Below are positions 46,421-58,486 of a DNA stretch of 64,000 nucleotides, piece after piece (the stretch's first letter is position 1; every line of letters starts with the position of its first letter). This stretch comes from Tulasnella sp. 424 (lineage: Eukaryota; Basidiomycota; Agaricomycetes; Cantharellales; Tulasnellaceae). The stretch spans positions 186,001-250,000 of the forward strand of contig WSUB01000010.1 of NCBI GenBank assembly GCA_019633425.1, given 5' to 3'. The position numbers and the translations under genes were made by a program. The notes beneath the pieces are model-generated. The model searched no databases, had not been told where the DNA came from, and saw only the letters and a program-made list of their open reading frames with translations.

Positions 46421-48470
46421 TCAGTAAATTTGGAATGATCTGACGTGTTTTAGAAGATTGACATACCGGAATAATGGTGAGTCGTCTCCCATCTCCCTGA
46501 ATTGAACAGAACGTGATTGGCCGATGCCCTCCCTGGCGCAAATGGCCTCTTTCTTCTTGTTGAGGCGCCTGAAGTTCCGCGTAAGGAAGCAAGCGGTAGC
46601 CGTGCTGTTTTCGGTCAACGGGCGAATATCAATTGATGGGAGGGACGGTACTGATAAGCTCATAAGACTCACGTGATGACAAGGACCTCAATGCAAACGC
46701 CGTGACCAGTGTAGTACTTGGGAGATTCACGAGCCATGAAGATAAACGATGACAGATACCGCCGATGCCTATGGATTTAGATATGTTTTAGTGTTCCCCA
46801 CTTACCGATGACCATGGCGAGGACGACACCCCTCTTCAAGTCACCACCTATATTGCTTCCAATCCAGCTGATGGCAAGGTGGATAGTTATGAAAACACCG
46901 AGGGCCGGGATCATGGCACCGGCGTATCCTGCACCCGGACTGGTCGTCCCGAGACTCGGAAGGATGGCATAACCAGTGATATCAAGCAAAGCGAAGCCAA
47001 CGAGGAAAGGGCCGCGTTTATGGTACTTGTCGCTATACCATCCAGCACCGATGGTGCAAATATAGCTAGCAACGTAAGGAGGGGCGGAGAGTAGTTTGAG
47101 CGTGGTTTGCAGTGTACCCGAGACCTGGTTGGGAGGAAGAGGGAGAACGCGTAGAGAGATATACGGATTCCGGTGTACATTAAGGTGAAGAGATAGGCCT
47201 TGTAATCCTTGAAAGCTTGCCAGACAACGCGCTTGTCGATGTGCGTAGCAAGGTCGGGGTGCCAGTGATCTCGGCGGAGGCCCTCAACGACATGCGCTCG
47301 TTCGTCTTCGGTCAAGAATTTAGCAGTTGCAGGATACTATCGAAGAAGCGGACCACGCCACTTTCAGCAATGTTTAGCAGCCTTGTATTGGTCGGACACC
47401 CACATCTTGCATGAAAAAGTATGATATGATCGAAACGATCACCGTGATGACTCCTTCGATCAATAACTGTATTACGAAATGAGTAAAGTCTCCGAGACAC
47501 ATGAAGGAGCAGCCAAGCTCACAATCAATTGCCAGCCGTGCAATCCGGACTTCCCGTTAGCGATGGCTGCGGCCAGAAGACCACCGAACGCGCCCGCGAA
47601 GGTTGTGGCACTGAAGAAAAGAGCGATCTGGAAAGCTTGTTCTTTCCGGCGGTACCAAAGATTCAAGAAGAAGTTGGCACCTTTGGCGCCATGGCTGGGG
47701 TCAGTACATGTCCGACCTGCCATTGCAATACATGGGCCCGCACCGGGGAAAAGACCACTTTCTGTCAAGCCCGGGAAAAGTCGAGCAATGACGAGCCCAG
47801 TATAGCTGTTAACCAAGCACATGAGGGTCATGACGATACCCCAAGCAAGCATGACTAAGGAACAGAAGGTCAGGATGTGGTCCAAAGAGGCCTGATGATG
47901 CATACTCGTCGGAACTGCGGTGAGAGAAACGGAAGGTCAGGCATAGTTGTTAAAAGCAACAGGAGAAGCAGCGTAATCCAAATGGAGGGGCGGGCCAACT
48001 TAAGCATGATGTTGCTGAGAACTTCCGATACAGAATAAGTACTGAGTGGGATGTCATTTCAGTACTCATTCGAACAGCAGATGCGTGGATGGCTCGTACA
48101 TAGAAAACACGACTGCGCAAACGTTGTACTCCAACCCCTTGAGGCCGATGTCTCTTACAAGCCCTAAGATCTTGGCATTTCCAATATTAGATCGGTCGCC
48201 GCACCCCAGTGCAAGGTGTGGTCAGTGGCAATGACATGCCTAGCCAGAAATCGTCGAAACTCACAGGAAAGAGAGTAAATATAGAATTGCAACAAATGGA
48301 ATGATATTATAGTCAAATTTTCCTAGCACCTTTCTGTCGTACTTGGTGTCGAAGGGGTCTTGTGCTTCGTCGTTGAAGGAACCGAAAGGAGCATCAGGGA
48401 TATCGATTGGAACGGGTACTTTCTCGAGCTGATCGTCATCACGTCTCTCAGTCAGCATCGAGGCGAGCAT
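46421..48470 (-). pseudogene. MFS transporter pseudogene (U3 copy)
   Basis: Begins with an intact-looking MLASMLTERRDDDQ at 48470 and is colinear with copies 1 and 2. After LYAFSLFLPT about 11 bp are lost and one base is gained (near 47095-47130), so the IINGLGYTAGHAQLL stretch is destroyed and the frame shifts. Shorter losses affect AAIAKLDGKSG and the region after VVLAMVIG, and 4-5 bases are gained in GYAILPSLGTTS. The upstream promoter seen for copies 1 and 2 is deleted. The N-terminal frame may still be translated but no full transporter can be made. Confidence 0.85.
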
Positions 48471-48492
48471 GGCAAGGAGCTGGAAATGAAAA

Positions 48493-48674
48493 CATGACCA
48501 GACAACGCGTGTTCCGAGTCTTCACCTTCGTCATTCCTAAAGGCGACACTAAAGGTATTGCCTTCTTCACTCGCTACCCATCCATTGCAAAGCGGTCACC
48601 GGGAGGTGGTGACAGTGAGTGTTTCCCGGAATATGATTGACTAAGCAGAGGTCGTACTCACGTCATTATACCAT
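48493..48674 (-). pseudogene. DUF7918 gene scrap (U3), one middle exon
   Basis: Matches 39973-40155 of the intact gene (GKTFSVAFRNDEGEDSEHA region). The first exon on one side and the whole 3' half on the other are deleted. The left end is fused about 25 bp upstream of the MFS relic start. Confidence 0.85.
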
Positions 48675-49109
48675 TGGCACGACGCGTTCCGCGGTCGGGA
48701 TTCGAAGAAGCTACGCGTTTGCCCGCTGTTCCTGCAGAACTCCCACGCCACAGGCGCGGTTTTAAGTCGAGCCACAGAAAGCGAGTGATAGTAGCAGATT
48801 CTTTATTGGGTACGCAAAACCGAAGACAATAAATAGTTCCGCCGAGAGAAAGGTAAGAGAAAAGTAAGGACCATAGTTATCTAGGTGATGGCTTCTAAAG
48901 TAAGGGAAAACAAGAACAGAAAGCGGTTTGGTTGCTCGAGCTGAATTTCAATGGAATCAATAAGTAAAACAAGTTCATGATGACGGGTTGTGGGGTTGAC
49001 CGCTTTGCGGGAATGTTGAGAACAGGCTTAGATCTGACATCCAGTTCAAACTACCAGCGACAAAAATTAGTCCATGGATCGAGAATGATATTCGTCAGGG
49101 GGTAAATGC
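48675..49109. other. array intergenic DNA between TF-B and DUF7918 scrap
   Basis: Colinear with about 40383-40821 of U2. It carries the 3' flank of TF-B. Nothing else recognised. Confidence 0.5.
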
Positions 49110-52100
49110 TCACTCGTTCATGCCGCCCATTCCCCACTGATCTTGCTGGACAGGCACCTGGTTTTCAAATGATCCAAGCAACTCTTGGAAAAAGCTGTTG
49201 GGCGACAGCGCATCGCTTAGTGCCTCATGTCCTGGCAGCAAGACGGGGGCCCCTCCGCCGCGTCCAGCGAGGTGGAAGCTCCCAAAGGAGGAATCGAAGC
49301 CCGTAACGCCCGACGCCATCGGAGGGTTGAGTTGTGGGTCCCACTGCATATTCGTCAACCCGGTGGTTCCTGCGGGAGTTGGCACTCCGAAGGCGGACGC
49401 GATGTTCGGCTGTTGCATGGTTTGGATGGGAGAGATGCTGGCAAACTGCTGCTTCTGCATCGATGGCCCGGCACGCGACGGTGAATGCTGCGGCACAGTC
49501 AGCAGAGGCGTGCCTAAGCTCTGCGAAGGCGACGTCGAGGATTGCGCAGCCAGAGATAGATTGCGCGGAGAATTGGAAGTGTACGAAGAAAGGGGGGATG
49601 CAACAAACGTCGACGCTGTGTCATCCTCTTCTCGATCACGTTTCCTTGTGGTGTCCGGCGGGGTCGGCGTGTGTTCGGGAAGTGGAACGCCGTTGAAGGA
49701 TGCGAGCTCGGTTAGAATGTCACTATTGGGTCAGGTCATTGTCAGTGCGGATTGCAATAAGTGGTTAGTAAACGGCCTGCATACTAAAGTTTCCCAGCAC
49801 CATACCACCTAACGGTCAAGAAAGCGATCAGCAATGCCAGGTGGTGCATCCGAAGCGGGTTGCACTCACTTCTTTTCAGCTTTGTGTAGAACTTTGAGAC
49901 ACCGTTGCACATCTGCGGCCTGGCTTGACACGTCTACGTTTAATTTACTCTTTTTCACTCCCCAGATACTGATCAGAAGCATGACTCCCGCGTGGAAGGC
50001 TATGCTGTAGAGGAATGGAGTAATATCTACGCCCTTCTTGACCCAAGCGTCTAGAATATGACTGATAGATCGAGCTGCGTTCGTGCATATCGCCATGGAT
50101 GGGAATCCGAGTGGGGAGGAGTTGTTTCCAGTGAGGGCAGGAATGAAGGGTCGGTGGATCGTGATCTGCACGTAGTGGAAGGTTATTCTCAACGAAGCAG
50201 CCTGGACAAAGAACGTCGGGTCCTCGATATTTGGATCCCATCTCACTAAGATGCAAGACATGGATTAGGAGTGGGCGCGGGGACGGTGTGGTAACCAACT
50301 TACAGTGGTCAGGAATGTTGTCAAGCCAAGAGTTAAGCGCGCTGTCGAGCTCAGCCACTGGAATTCTGGCGTTAGGCTGGGTAGTCCAAAATGCAATCCA
50401 GAAAGAGGGATACCTGTGCGAGACTCCCACTCTGGGCCAACGAAACCAAGGTGAACCTTCGACTTGTTGATCGAGTACACTGTTCGGATAGCATACGCCA
50501 AGATCCCCTGGAGTTTGCAGTACTGGGTGAATGCGGCTAATTGCGATGGCTAGTAGAAGGAGTATGCCGTGAGCGCTGGGTTGTCCAACCTAGAGTGGAG
50601 GCGTACTTTGTCGGCAGGTTGCTTCCATTCCTTTTTCTCTTCATCATAATACTCATCGTCGACCTCGAGAGGCAAATCTGCGTCGATACTGCACAAAGAG
50701 GGTCAAATCACCGATCTGCAAGCTCCATGTGCTTGAAACTAACTCTTCATCAAATGCCGCAATGGGGCGGCCGATACCTAAGGAGTGGGATCGTTAGAAT
50801 GCCACCCCCGGTGCAATAAAGCCTGTCACAACCCACCTGCACTAGTAATTCGATCCAATGCCACGAGAGACCTGAAAGTGCATCAGTGGGTTAACATCAG
50901 CCCGAGTTACGCCCAAAACAAAGCATACGCACCAGAAGGCGCGTTTCCATAACTGATTTTCGAATGGGTGGTCTGGGCCAAATACCTGAAGCGATAGTCA
51001 ACGGTCAACACGGGTCTGTTAGTTCCTGGGTAGGCTGCGACTCACCTTCTCTCGATGAGCGCCGATATCCTGCGCGAATCTCAAACCGATCCCTGTAATA
51101 AGCCATGAGGAGTGAGGTGCACTCGTCCCGTACAGATAAATCGAAGTGAGGGCTGTTGATTGCAAATCAGAGAGGCCAGCGGGGGCAAGAATCGGCCCTG
51201 AGAAAACATTATGAGCGCTAAGTGGGCGGGTGAAGCTAAACCGACAGACAACCTACTCTTTAGCGAGACGACTTGTGTGAAGTACTTCCACCCAGCCGAG
51301 TTCCACTCCGGTCCGCTACCGTCCTCACTGGGCAGACAGACTCTCTCGTCGTCGGAGAAGCGTGCTCCTATGGCGCATACGCCCAAAAGGACTCGGGCAA
51401 AGTTGATGTCGTTCCTGTGCCGGTTCTCCTTGCGGTGCTTTTCCAGTGTGGGACGATGAACAACTGGGAACAAGATCATAATCGTGTTGAAGCAGAGTTC
51501 AATCAGTTCGTCCATTAGGTCATCTGGAGGGAACGTTAATGAATCGAGTGGCGGGGGAGCGTTATAGATCCATTCCCACTGAAGTAATCAGACCACATTC
51601 AGAAATCGACTGCGGATATGGGTGAGGCGCTGGTGGTATTACATACAGGACTGGGTCTCCAGAACTTGGGTCGTAGATTAAAGACTCGAGCCGGAGCATC
51701 CGATGCCGAGCCGGTGACTTGATCCTTGAGATTCATTGCTACCTGAACGAGTGTGACGCCAGAGGACTAAAAACGGCGCGTATCGATAAAGAGGGGGGCG
51801 GGTTAGCATGCCCGATCTCCGGTAGTAGCGGAGTTGCGGAGAAGAAGACGGGCTCTGTAGAATGCTGCCTCACCTTCCCGTGGAACCGTTTTTGAAAGTG
51901 CCCGATTTTGAGTTCCTCCAAACGTGTCTCGATATGCTTTGTGAGAGCACCAGTCTGAGTCGTGTAGTTCTGCTCGTTGTCCGAGTCCATCTCGTGGTAA
52001 TCCAAGTCCAAAGTGGTCTTCTCCAAAGAATTCGAGTGAGAGAGCATACCCATAGTATCCTCGGGTAGACCCATATGCTTGACAAAGGGATTCCCTAGAA

Positions 52101-52905
52101 TGGGAGACGGGGGTAACACCGGTATGGAGCTAGAAGCTCTTGCCGGAGGTCGCATCAAGGTGCCCGAAGGTTGACGAGTCCCACCCCTTGTATATCGGTT
52201 CCCTTTCACGGTGGCCCAGTTCTCCTTTGTGAAAGCTGGTCCAACCTCATCGTCGAGGTTCGTGTCGGGCGCGAGCTAAGCGTAAGTCGCGAAAGGTCAG
52301 GCGAGATCGTTAAGTTTAGTATACCGGGCGCCAGGTAGGCCAAGACAACGGAACCGAGAAACGTACTCTCATAACAAGTTGCTCCAAGAGCTGACAGCGC
52401 TCTTCCAGGTCATCAATGTAGCTACGCGTCGCGGGCCCTGGACGTTAGTTTCGGGCACCAAGAGCCCCAATGGTCAAAGCTACTTACCCCTTGGGCGGCC
52501 CACGCTTCTTGGCTCCTTCAACAAATGTACATTCTGATGGAGTTCGCGGCACGTCAGAGCGATCACGTTCGGGATGCGGTTGAGTCGGCACGCACCGAGC
52601 TTGTAGGTGACACAGTGGCTACAACGCGATCCTGGCTGCGAGTGTGCGTCGCACTTAATCTTCTTCCTCCGGCAAACGTCGCAAGCTCTGGCAAGACAAA
52701 AGAGAGAGAGGAGAGAGGCGATGGTCAAATTTCCGAACGAATGTTGCTGACAGACGAGTTGCGTAATTCAAGGAGAGGGGGATGAATACAGGCTTAGTGT
52801 TTACCTCAGGACCTTGCGTCGCTTAGAATCTCCGTTCCCGACTCCATGAGAGAGATCGTTCAATCCTCCGTCATCCAAGTCATGTAGATCATCATCCGAG
52901 GACAT
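49110..52905 (-). CDS. Zn2Cys6 transcription factor with Fungal_trans domain, copy B
   Basis: Paralogue of copy A with the same exon pattern: ATG 52905; zinc cluster CDVCRRKKIKC..SRCSHCVTYKL joined by an intron to ECTFVEGAKKRG; coiled coil; middle region with FPVVHRPTLEKHRKEN, GARFSDDERVC, DIDADLPLEVDDEYYDEE; and C-terminus VPVQQDQWGMGGMNE. Splice donors and acceptors checked around the zinc cluster, the small WYGAGKL exon (here WYGAGKLYDI) and the middle region are intact, and I found no stop or frameshift. A read-through stop near 49735 lies inside an intron. The linker has distinct residues (TMGMLSHSNSLEK). An intron near 51790 has a short G run (GAGGGGGGCGGG). Confidence 0.86.
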
Positions 52906-53427
52906 TGCTACGCTTGTGCCTCTGAAGGGGCTTTGAAGGCTTCAGTGAGTCTGGTGGAGGTGGAGTGCGGGTGGTGGTGGAAGTAAGATATAGGTCAGTC
53001 GAAATTGGAACGGGGATGACGACAATTATATTTATTGTAAAACGACCGGCAACAGTGAGAGTCTTCGGCTCGAGGCTTACGTCGCGCGGTCTCCGAGCCC
53101 CAGGTACCCAATGAAGAATCCTAAATGGCATGATCGACCCGGTCCTTCCGCCGAGCGCCGCGTCAGCTGTGCGGTGGACCCTTCGCAGTCCGCAGAACTC
53201 TCCGACCACTTTCATGTTTTGAAACGCTTGGCAGACTCCTCCTGACTCCTGCTTCTACTATTTACTACGGCAACCAGTCCTGAATACCTGTTCACCCGCG
53301 CAGTCCGCAAGCGTTAGCGCTGTAGAGGGATTTTTGTTAAAGGTAGATCATTCGTGGGGACGATCTCCGTGGGTTTCGCCCCATCCAATGGAATGACCAA
53401 TGACTATTCAACACATGTAAGCTTGCT

Positions 53428-54039
53428 ATACTTACAAGCCCTGGGGAGTATCAACGCTATTTCGTTAATGATGAAGAGCCATGGGGGGGGGGGGACTCAT
53501 AAAATGGCGTTGACCAGTTGGACGCCACGTTAGCAGCTACGGCGAACCCGATCCACTCAAGCCACTCCCAAAGGTAATTCGGATACCTGCCGAACGCGTA
53601 ATTAAATAAGCCAACATGCCTCGGATCCTCATCCATTACGCACGATATGAACCGGTACAAATAGCCATAATTTTAGTCGAGGCTCTTTGTCCGACTCGTC
53701 CTTCTGTGCGCTCCTTCGTATTGTTAGCAAGATTTCATCGGGTACAATATTAATGTTGCCAATTAAGCCTGCTGTGAAGAGAGCAACGCCTATCTAAAAT
53801 CCGAATTTGTTCCACCCTTGTTGCTTAAGAGCGCCCAAGCTTAGCCCCGAGCCCATAAGACTACCGTGGACTACGTTGAAAACTATCGCAGCAAGCGGGA
53901 TAATAAGATGAGAGCGAGACCTTGAAGCTGTTCGCAGCGGCGATATTATGGCACGGTTGGCGTAATCAGCGATAGCGATTGAAACGGGTGTTTTCTCGAG
54001 CTCCTCGTCATCGCGTTTCTCAGTCGTCGAGGCGAACAT
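53428..54039 (-). pseudogene. MFS N-terminus fused to reductase middle (deletion chimera, U4)
   Basis: The frame starting MFASTTEKRDDEELE (54039) is the transporter N-terminus for about 25 residues (to VSIAIAD), then continues as reductase from YANRAIISPLRTASRSRSH to LGALKQQGWNKFGF. The junction is near 53968. Downstream reductase sequence has further damage: a G12 run at 53483-53494 (G7 in U1) shifts frame in ESPPWLF, the YGVPHG region is changed, and the last exon is absent. All of the transporter membrane domain is missing. The 81-codon frame is open but is very unlikely to be functional. Confidence 0.85.
53483..53494. repeat. G12 run causing frameshift in reductase relic
   Basis: Seven G in U1 and U3 at this place (codons for SPPW on the minus strand), twelve here. 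Five extra bases break the frame. Confidence 0.88.
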
Positions 54040-54061
54040 GACGAGGAGCTGGAAATGAAAA

Positions 54062-54245
54062 TATGACCAGACGACGCGCGTTCCAAGTCTTCACCTTCGT
54101 CATTCCTAAAGGCTACACTAAAGGGTTTGCCTTCTTCACTCGTTATCCCTCCAGTGCAAAGCGGCCGCCGGGAGGTGGCGACAGTGAGTGTTTCCTGGCA
54201 TATAATTGACTAAACCGAGGTCATACTCGCATCACTATATCTTTG
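54062..54245 (-). pseudogene. DUF7918 gene scrap (U4), one middle exon
   Basis: Same fragment and same left junction as the U3 scrap (GGAAATGAAAA followed by ATGACCAGAC), with further substitutions. Flanking exons are absent. Confidence 0.83.
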
Positions 54246-54668
54246 ACATGACGCGTTCTTGCGGTCGAGGATTCGAATTTGCTGGCTGTTCCTCTAGAAT
54301 TCCCACGCCACGGGTGCGTTTTAAGTCGAGTCACAAAATGCAAGTGATGGTAACATATTCCTATTGGGTACGCAAAACCGAAGACAATAAATAGTTCCGC
54401 CGAGAGAAAGGTGAAAAAAAGGTAAGAGTCATAGTTATCTAGGTGACGGCGTCTAAGGTAAAGGAAAACAAGAACAGAAAGCGCTATGGTTGCTCGAGCT
54501 GATATTCAATCGAATCAATAAGGAAAAAAAGTTCATGATGACGGGTTGTGTGGTTGACCACTTTGTGGGAATGTTGAGAACAGGCTTAGATCTGACATCC
54601 AGTTCAAACTACCAGCGACAAAAATCAGTCCATGGATCGAGAATGATATTCGTCCAGGGGGCAAATAC
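54246..54668. other. array intergenic DNA between TF-C and DUF7918 scrap
   Basis: Colinear with about 48700-49109 of U3. 3' flank of TF-C; no gene recognised. Confidence 0.5.
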
Positions 54669-57600
54669 TCACTCGTTCATACCGCCCATTGCCCATTGAT
54701 CTTGCTGGGCAGGCATCTGGTTTTCAAACGATCCAAGCAACTCTTGGAAAAAGCTGTTGGGCGACATCGCATCGCTTAGTGCCTGATGTCCTGGCAGCAA
54801 GCCTGGGACCCCTCCGCCGCCGCGTCCGGCGATGTGGAAGCTATCAAAAGAGGAATCGAAGCCCGTAACGCCCGATGCCATCGGAGGGTTGAGTTGTGGG
54901 TCCCACTGCATATTCGTCAACCCGGCAGTTCCTACGGGATTTGGCACTCCGAAGGTGGAAGCGATGCTCGGCTGTTGCATGGTTTGTATGGGAGAGATGC
55001 TGGCAAACTGCTGCTTCTGCAACGACGGCCCGGCACGCGATGGTGAATGCTGCGGCACACTCAGCAGAGGCGTGCCTAAGCTCCGCGAAGGCGACGTCGA
55101 GGATTGCGCAGCCAGAGACAGATCGCGCGGAGAATTGGAAGTATACGAAGAAGGGGATGCAACAAACGTCGACGCTGTGTCATCCTCTTCTCTATCACGT
55201 TTCCTTGTGGTGTCCGGCGGGGTCGGCGTGTGTTCGGGGAGTGGAACGTCGTTGAAGGATGCGAGCTCGGTCAGAATGTCACTATAGGGTCCAAGGTCAT
55301 TGTCAGTCCGAATTGCAACAGGTGGTTAGCGAACGGTTCACATACCAAAGTTTCCCAGCAGTATGCCATCTAGCGGTCCAGAGAGCGATCAGCAATGCCA
55401 GGGGGTGGATCGAAAGCAGGTTGCACTCACTTCTTTTCAGCTTTGTGGAGAACTTTGATACATCGTTGCACATCTGCGGCCTGGCTCGACACGTCTACGT
55501 TTAATTTACTCTTCTTCACTCCCCAGATACTGATCAGAAGGATAGTTCCCGCCTGAAAGGCTATGATGTAGAGCAATGGAGTAACCTCTACGGTCTTCTT
55601 CATCCAAGCCTCTAGGATGTGACTGACAGATCGAGCCGCGTTTGTGCATATTGCGAGAGACGGGAACGCGAGTGGGGAGGAGTTGTTTCCCGTGAGGGCA
55701 GGAATGAAGGGTCGGTGGATCGTGATCTGCACGTAGTGGAAGGTTACCCTCAGAATACCAGCCTGGACAAAGAACGTCGGGTCCTCGATATTCGGATCCC
55801 ATTTCACTAGGATGCAAGACGCAGATTAGGACTGGGCGCGGGAACGGTGTGGTAACCAACTTACAGTGGTCTGGAATGTTGTCAAGCCAAGAGTTAAGCG
55901 CGCTGTCGAGCTCAGCCACTGAAATTCTGGCGTCAGCCTGGACAGTCAAGAATGCAATATGGAAAGAGGGGATACCTGTGCGAGACTCCCACTCTGGGCC
56001 AACGAAACCAAGGTGAACCTTCGACTTATTGATTGAGTACACTGTTCGGATAGCATAGGCCAAAATCCCCTGTAGTTTGCAGTACTGGGTGAATGCGGCT
56101 AATTTGGATGGCTAGTAAAAGGAGTATGCAGTGAGCGCTGGGCGGTCGAACCGAGAGCGGAAGCGTACTTTGTCGGCAGGTTGCTTCCATTCCTTTTTCT
56201 CTTCATCATAATACTCATCGTCAACCTCGAGAGGCAAATCTGCGTCGATACTGCGTGAGGAGAGTCAGATCACCGATCCGCAGGTTCCAGGTACTTGAAA
56301 CTAACTCTTCATCAAATGCCACAATGGGACGGCCGAGACCTAAGAAGTGGGATCGTTAGAATGCCACCACCGTGCAATAAAGCCTGTCACGACGCACCTG
56401 CACTAGTAATTCGATCCAATGCCACGAGAGACCTGAAAGTGCATCGACGGGGTTAACATCAGCCTGAGTTACGCCCAAAACACGTCGTACGCACCAGAAA
56501 GCGCGTTTCCACATCTGATTCTCGAATGGGTGGTCTGGGCCATATACCTGAAGCGATAGTCAACGGTCAACACGGGTCTGTTAGTGCCTGGGTAGGCTTC
56601 GACTTACCTTCTCTCGATGAGCGCCGATATCCTGCGCGAACCTCAAACCGATCCCAGTAAGAAGCCATGAGGAGTGAGGTGCACTCGTCCCGTACAAATA
56701 AATCGCAGAGAGGGCTGTTGATTGCAAATCGGAGAGGCCAGCGGGGGAAAGAATCGGCTCTGAGAAGAGATTATGAGCGTAAAGCGGGCGGGTGAAGGTA
56801 AACCGACAGACAACCTACTCTTTAGCGAGACGACTTGCGTGAAGTACTTCCACCCAGCCGAGTTCCACTCCGGTCCGCTACCGTCCTCACTGGGCACACA
56901 GACTCTCTCGTCGTCGGAGAAGCGTGCTCCTAAGGCGCACACGCCTAGAAGGACTCGGGCAAAGTTGATGTCGTTCCTGTGCCGGTTCTCCTTGCGGTGC
57001 CTTTCCAGTGTGGGACGATGAACAACTGGGAACAAGATCATAATCGTGTTGAAGCAGAGTTCAATCAGTTCGTCCATTAGGTCATCTGGAGGGAACGTTA
57101 ATGAATCGAGTGGCGGGGGAGCGTTGTATATCCATTCCCACTGAAATAATCAGACCACATTCAGAAATCGACCGCAGATATGGGTGAGACGCTGGTGATA
57201 TTACATACAGGACTGGGTCTCCAGAACTTGGGTCGTAGATTAAAGACTCGAGCCGGGGCATCCGATGCCGAGCCCGTGACTTGGTCCTTGAGGTGCATTG
57301 CTACCTGAACGAGTGTGACGCCAGAGGACTAAAAACGGCGTATCGATAAAGTGGGGGGGGGGGGGGCGGGTTAGCATGCCCGATCTCCGGCAATAGTGGA
57401 GTTGCGGCAAAGAAGAAGGGCTCTGTAGAATGTTGCCTCACCTTCCCGTGGAACCGTTTCTGGAAGTGCGTGAGTTTGAGTTCGTCCATACGTGTCTCGA
57501 TATGCTTTGTGAGAGCACCAGTCTGAGTCGTATAGTTTTGTTCGTTGTCCGAGTCCATCTCTGCGCAATTCAAGTTCAAGGTGGTCTTCTCCAACGAATT

Positions 57601-58486
57601 TGGGATCGGCATCATGCCACAGCCCATATTATCCTCGGGTAGACCCAGATGCTTCATGAAGGGATTCCCCATGGTAGGAGATGGGGGTAACGCCGGTATG
57701 GAGCTAGAAGCTCTTGCCGGAGGTCGCATCAAGGTGCCCGAAGGTTGACGAGTCCCACCCCTCGAATATCGGTTCCCTTTCACGGTGGCCCAAGTGTCCT
57801 TTGTGAAGGCTGGTCCGACCTCATCGTCGAGATTCGTGTCGGGTGCGAGCTAAGCGTAAGCCACGAAATGTCAGGCGAGATTGTTAAATTTAGTATATCG
57901 GGCGTCAGGAATGCCAAGACAGCGGAACCGAGAAACGCACTCTCATAACAAGTTGCTCCAAGAGGTGACAGCGCTCTTCCAGGTCATCAATGTAGCTACG
58001 CGCGTCGCGGGCCCTAGAGGTCAGTTTCGGGCGGCGAGAGCCCCAATGGTCAAAGCTGCTTACCCCTTGGGCGGCCCACGCTTCTTGGCTCCTTCAACAA
58101 ATGTACATTCTAAGCAGGTTCATGGCACGTCAGAGCGATTACGTTCGGGCATCGGCCGAGTCGGCACGCACCGAGCTTGTAGGTGACACAGTGGCTACAA
58201 CGCGTTCCTGGCTGCGAGTGGGCGTCGCACCTAATCTTCTTCCTTCGGCAAACGTCGCATGCTCTGGCAAGACAAAAGGGGGAGAGGCGAGCCAATGGTC
58301 AAATTTCCGAACGAATGTTGCTGACAAACGAGTCGCGTAATCCAAGGAGAGGGGGAGGGGGAATGAATACAGGCTTAGTGTTTACCTCAGGACCTTGCGT
58401 CGCTTAGAATCTCCGTTGCCGACTGAATGAGACAGATCGTGTAGTCCTCCGTCATCCAAGTCATGTAGATCATCGTCCGAAGACAT
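54669..58486 (-). CDS. Zn2Cys6 transcription factor with Fungal_trans domain, copy C
   Basis: Third paralogue: ATG 58486 (MSSDDDLHDLDDGGLHDLSHSVG); zinc cluster CDVCRRKKIRC..CSHCVTYKL joined to ECTFVEGAKKRG; coiled coil LEERCHLLEQLVMR; linker with NMGCGMMPIPNS; FPVVHRPTLERHRKEN; GARFSDDERVCVPSED; DIDADLPLEVDDEYYDEE; C-terminus MPAQQDQWAMGGMNE. The small exon reads WHTAGKL. Splice signals inspected are all retained and no frameshift or stop was found. It is the most diverged of the three in the middle region (ILEAWMKKTVEVTPLLYIIAFQ). An intron holds a G14 run (57353-57366). Nuclear DNA-binding regulator by family; target genes unknown. Confidence 0.86.
57353..57366. repeat. G14 run in TF-C intron
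   Basis: On the coding strand a poly-C tract 40-50 bp before the acceptor of the exon starting SSGVTLVQVAM. TF-B has a much shorter run at the same place and TF-A none. Confidence 0.88.

Larger units (their letters stand above)
45116..53427. repeat. tandem array unit U3
   Basis: Starts inside the penultimate reductase intron (TATACTTACAAGCCCTGG) immediately after ACACATGTAAGCTTGC and ends at the same motif near 53427. Contents: reductase pseudogene, MFS pseudogene, DUF7918 scrap and TF-B. The last reductase exon and any POLD3 sequence are outside the unit. Confidence 0.85.

Noticed and set aside
49720..49745. Apparent stop disrupting the C-terminal exon of TF-B
   Set aside because: It falls in the intron before the acceptor CAATAG; the exon itself is open and joins in phase to WYGAGKL.
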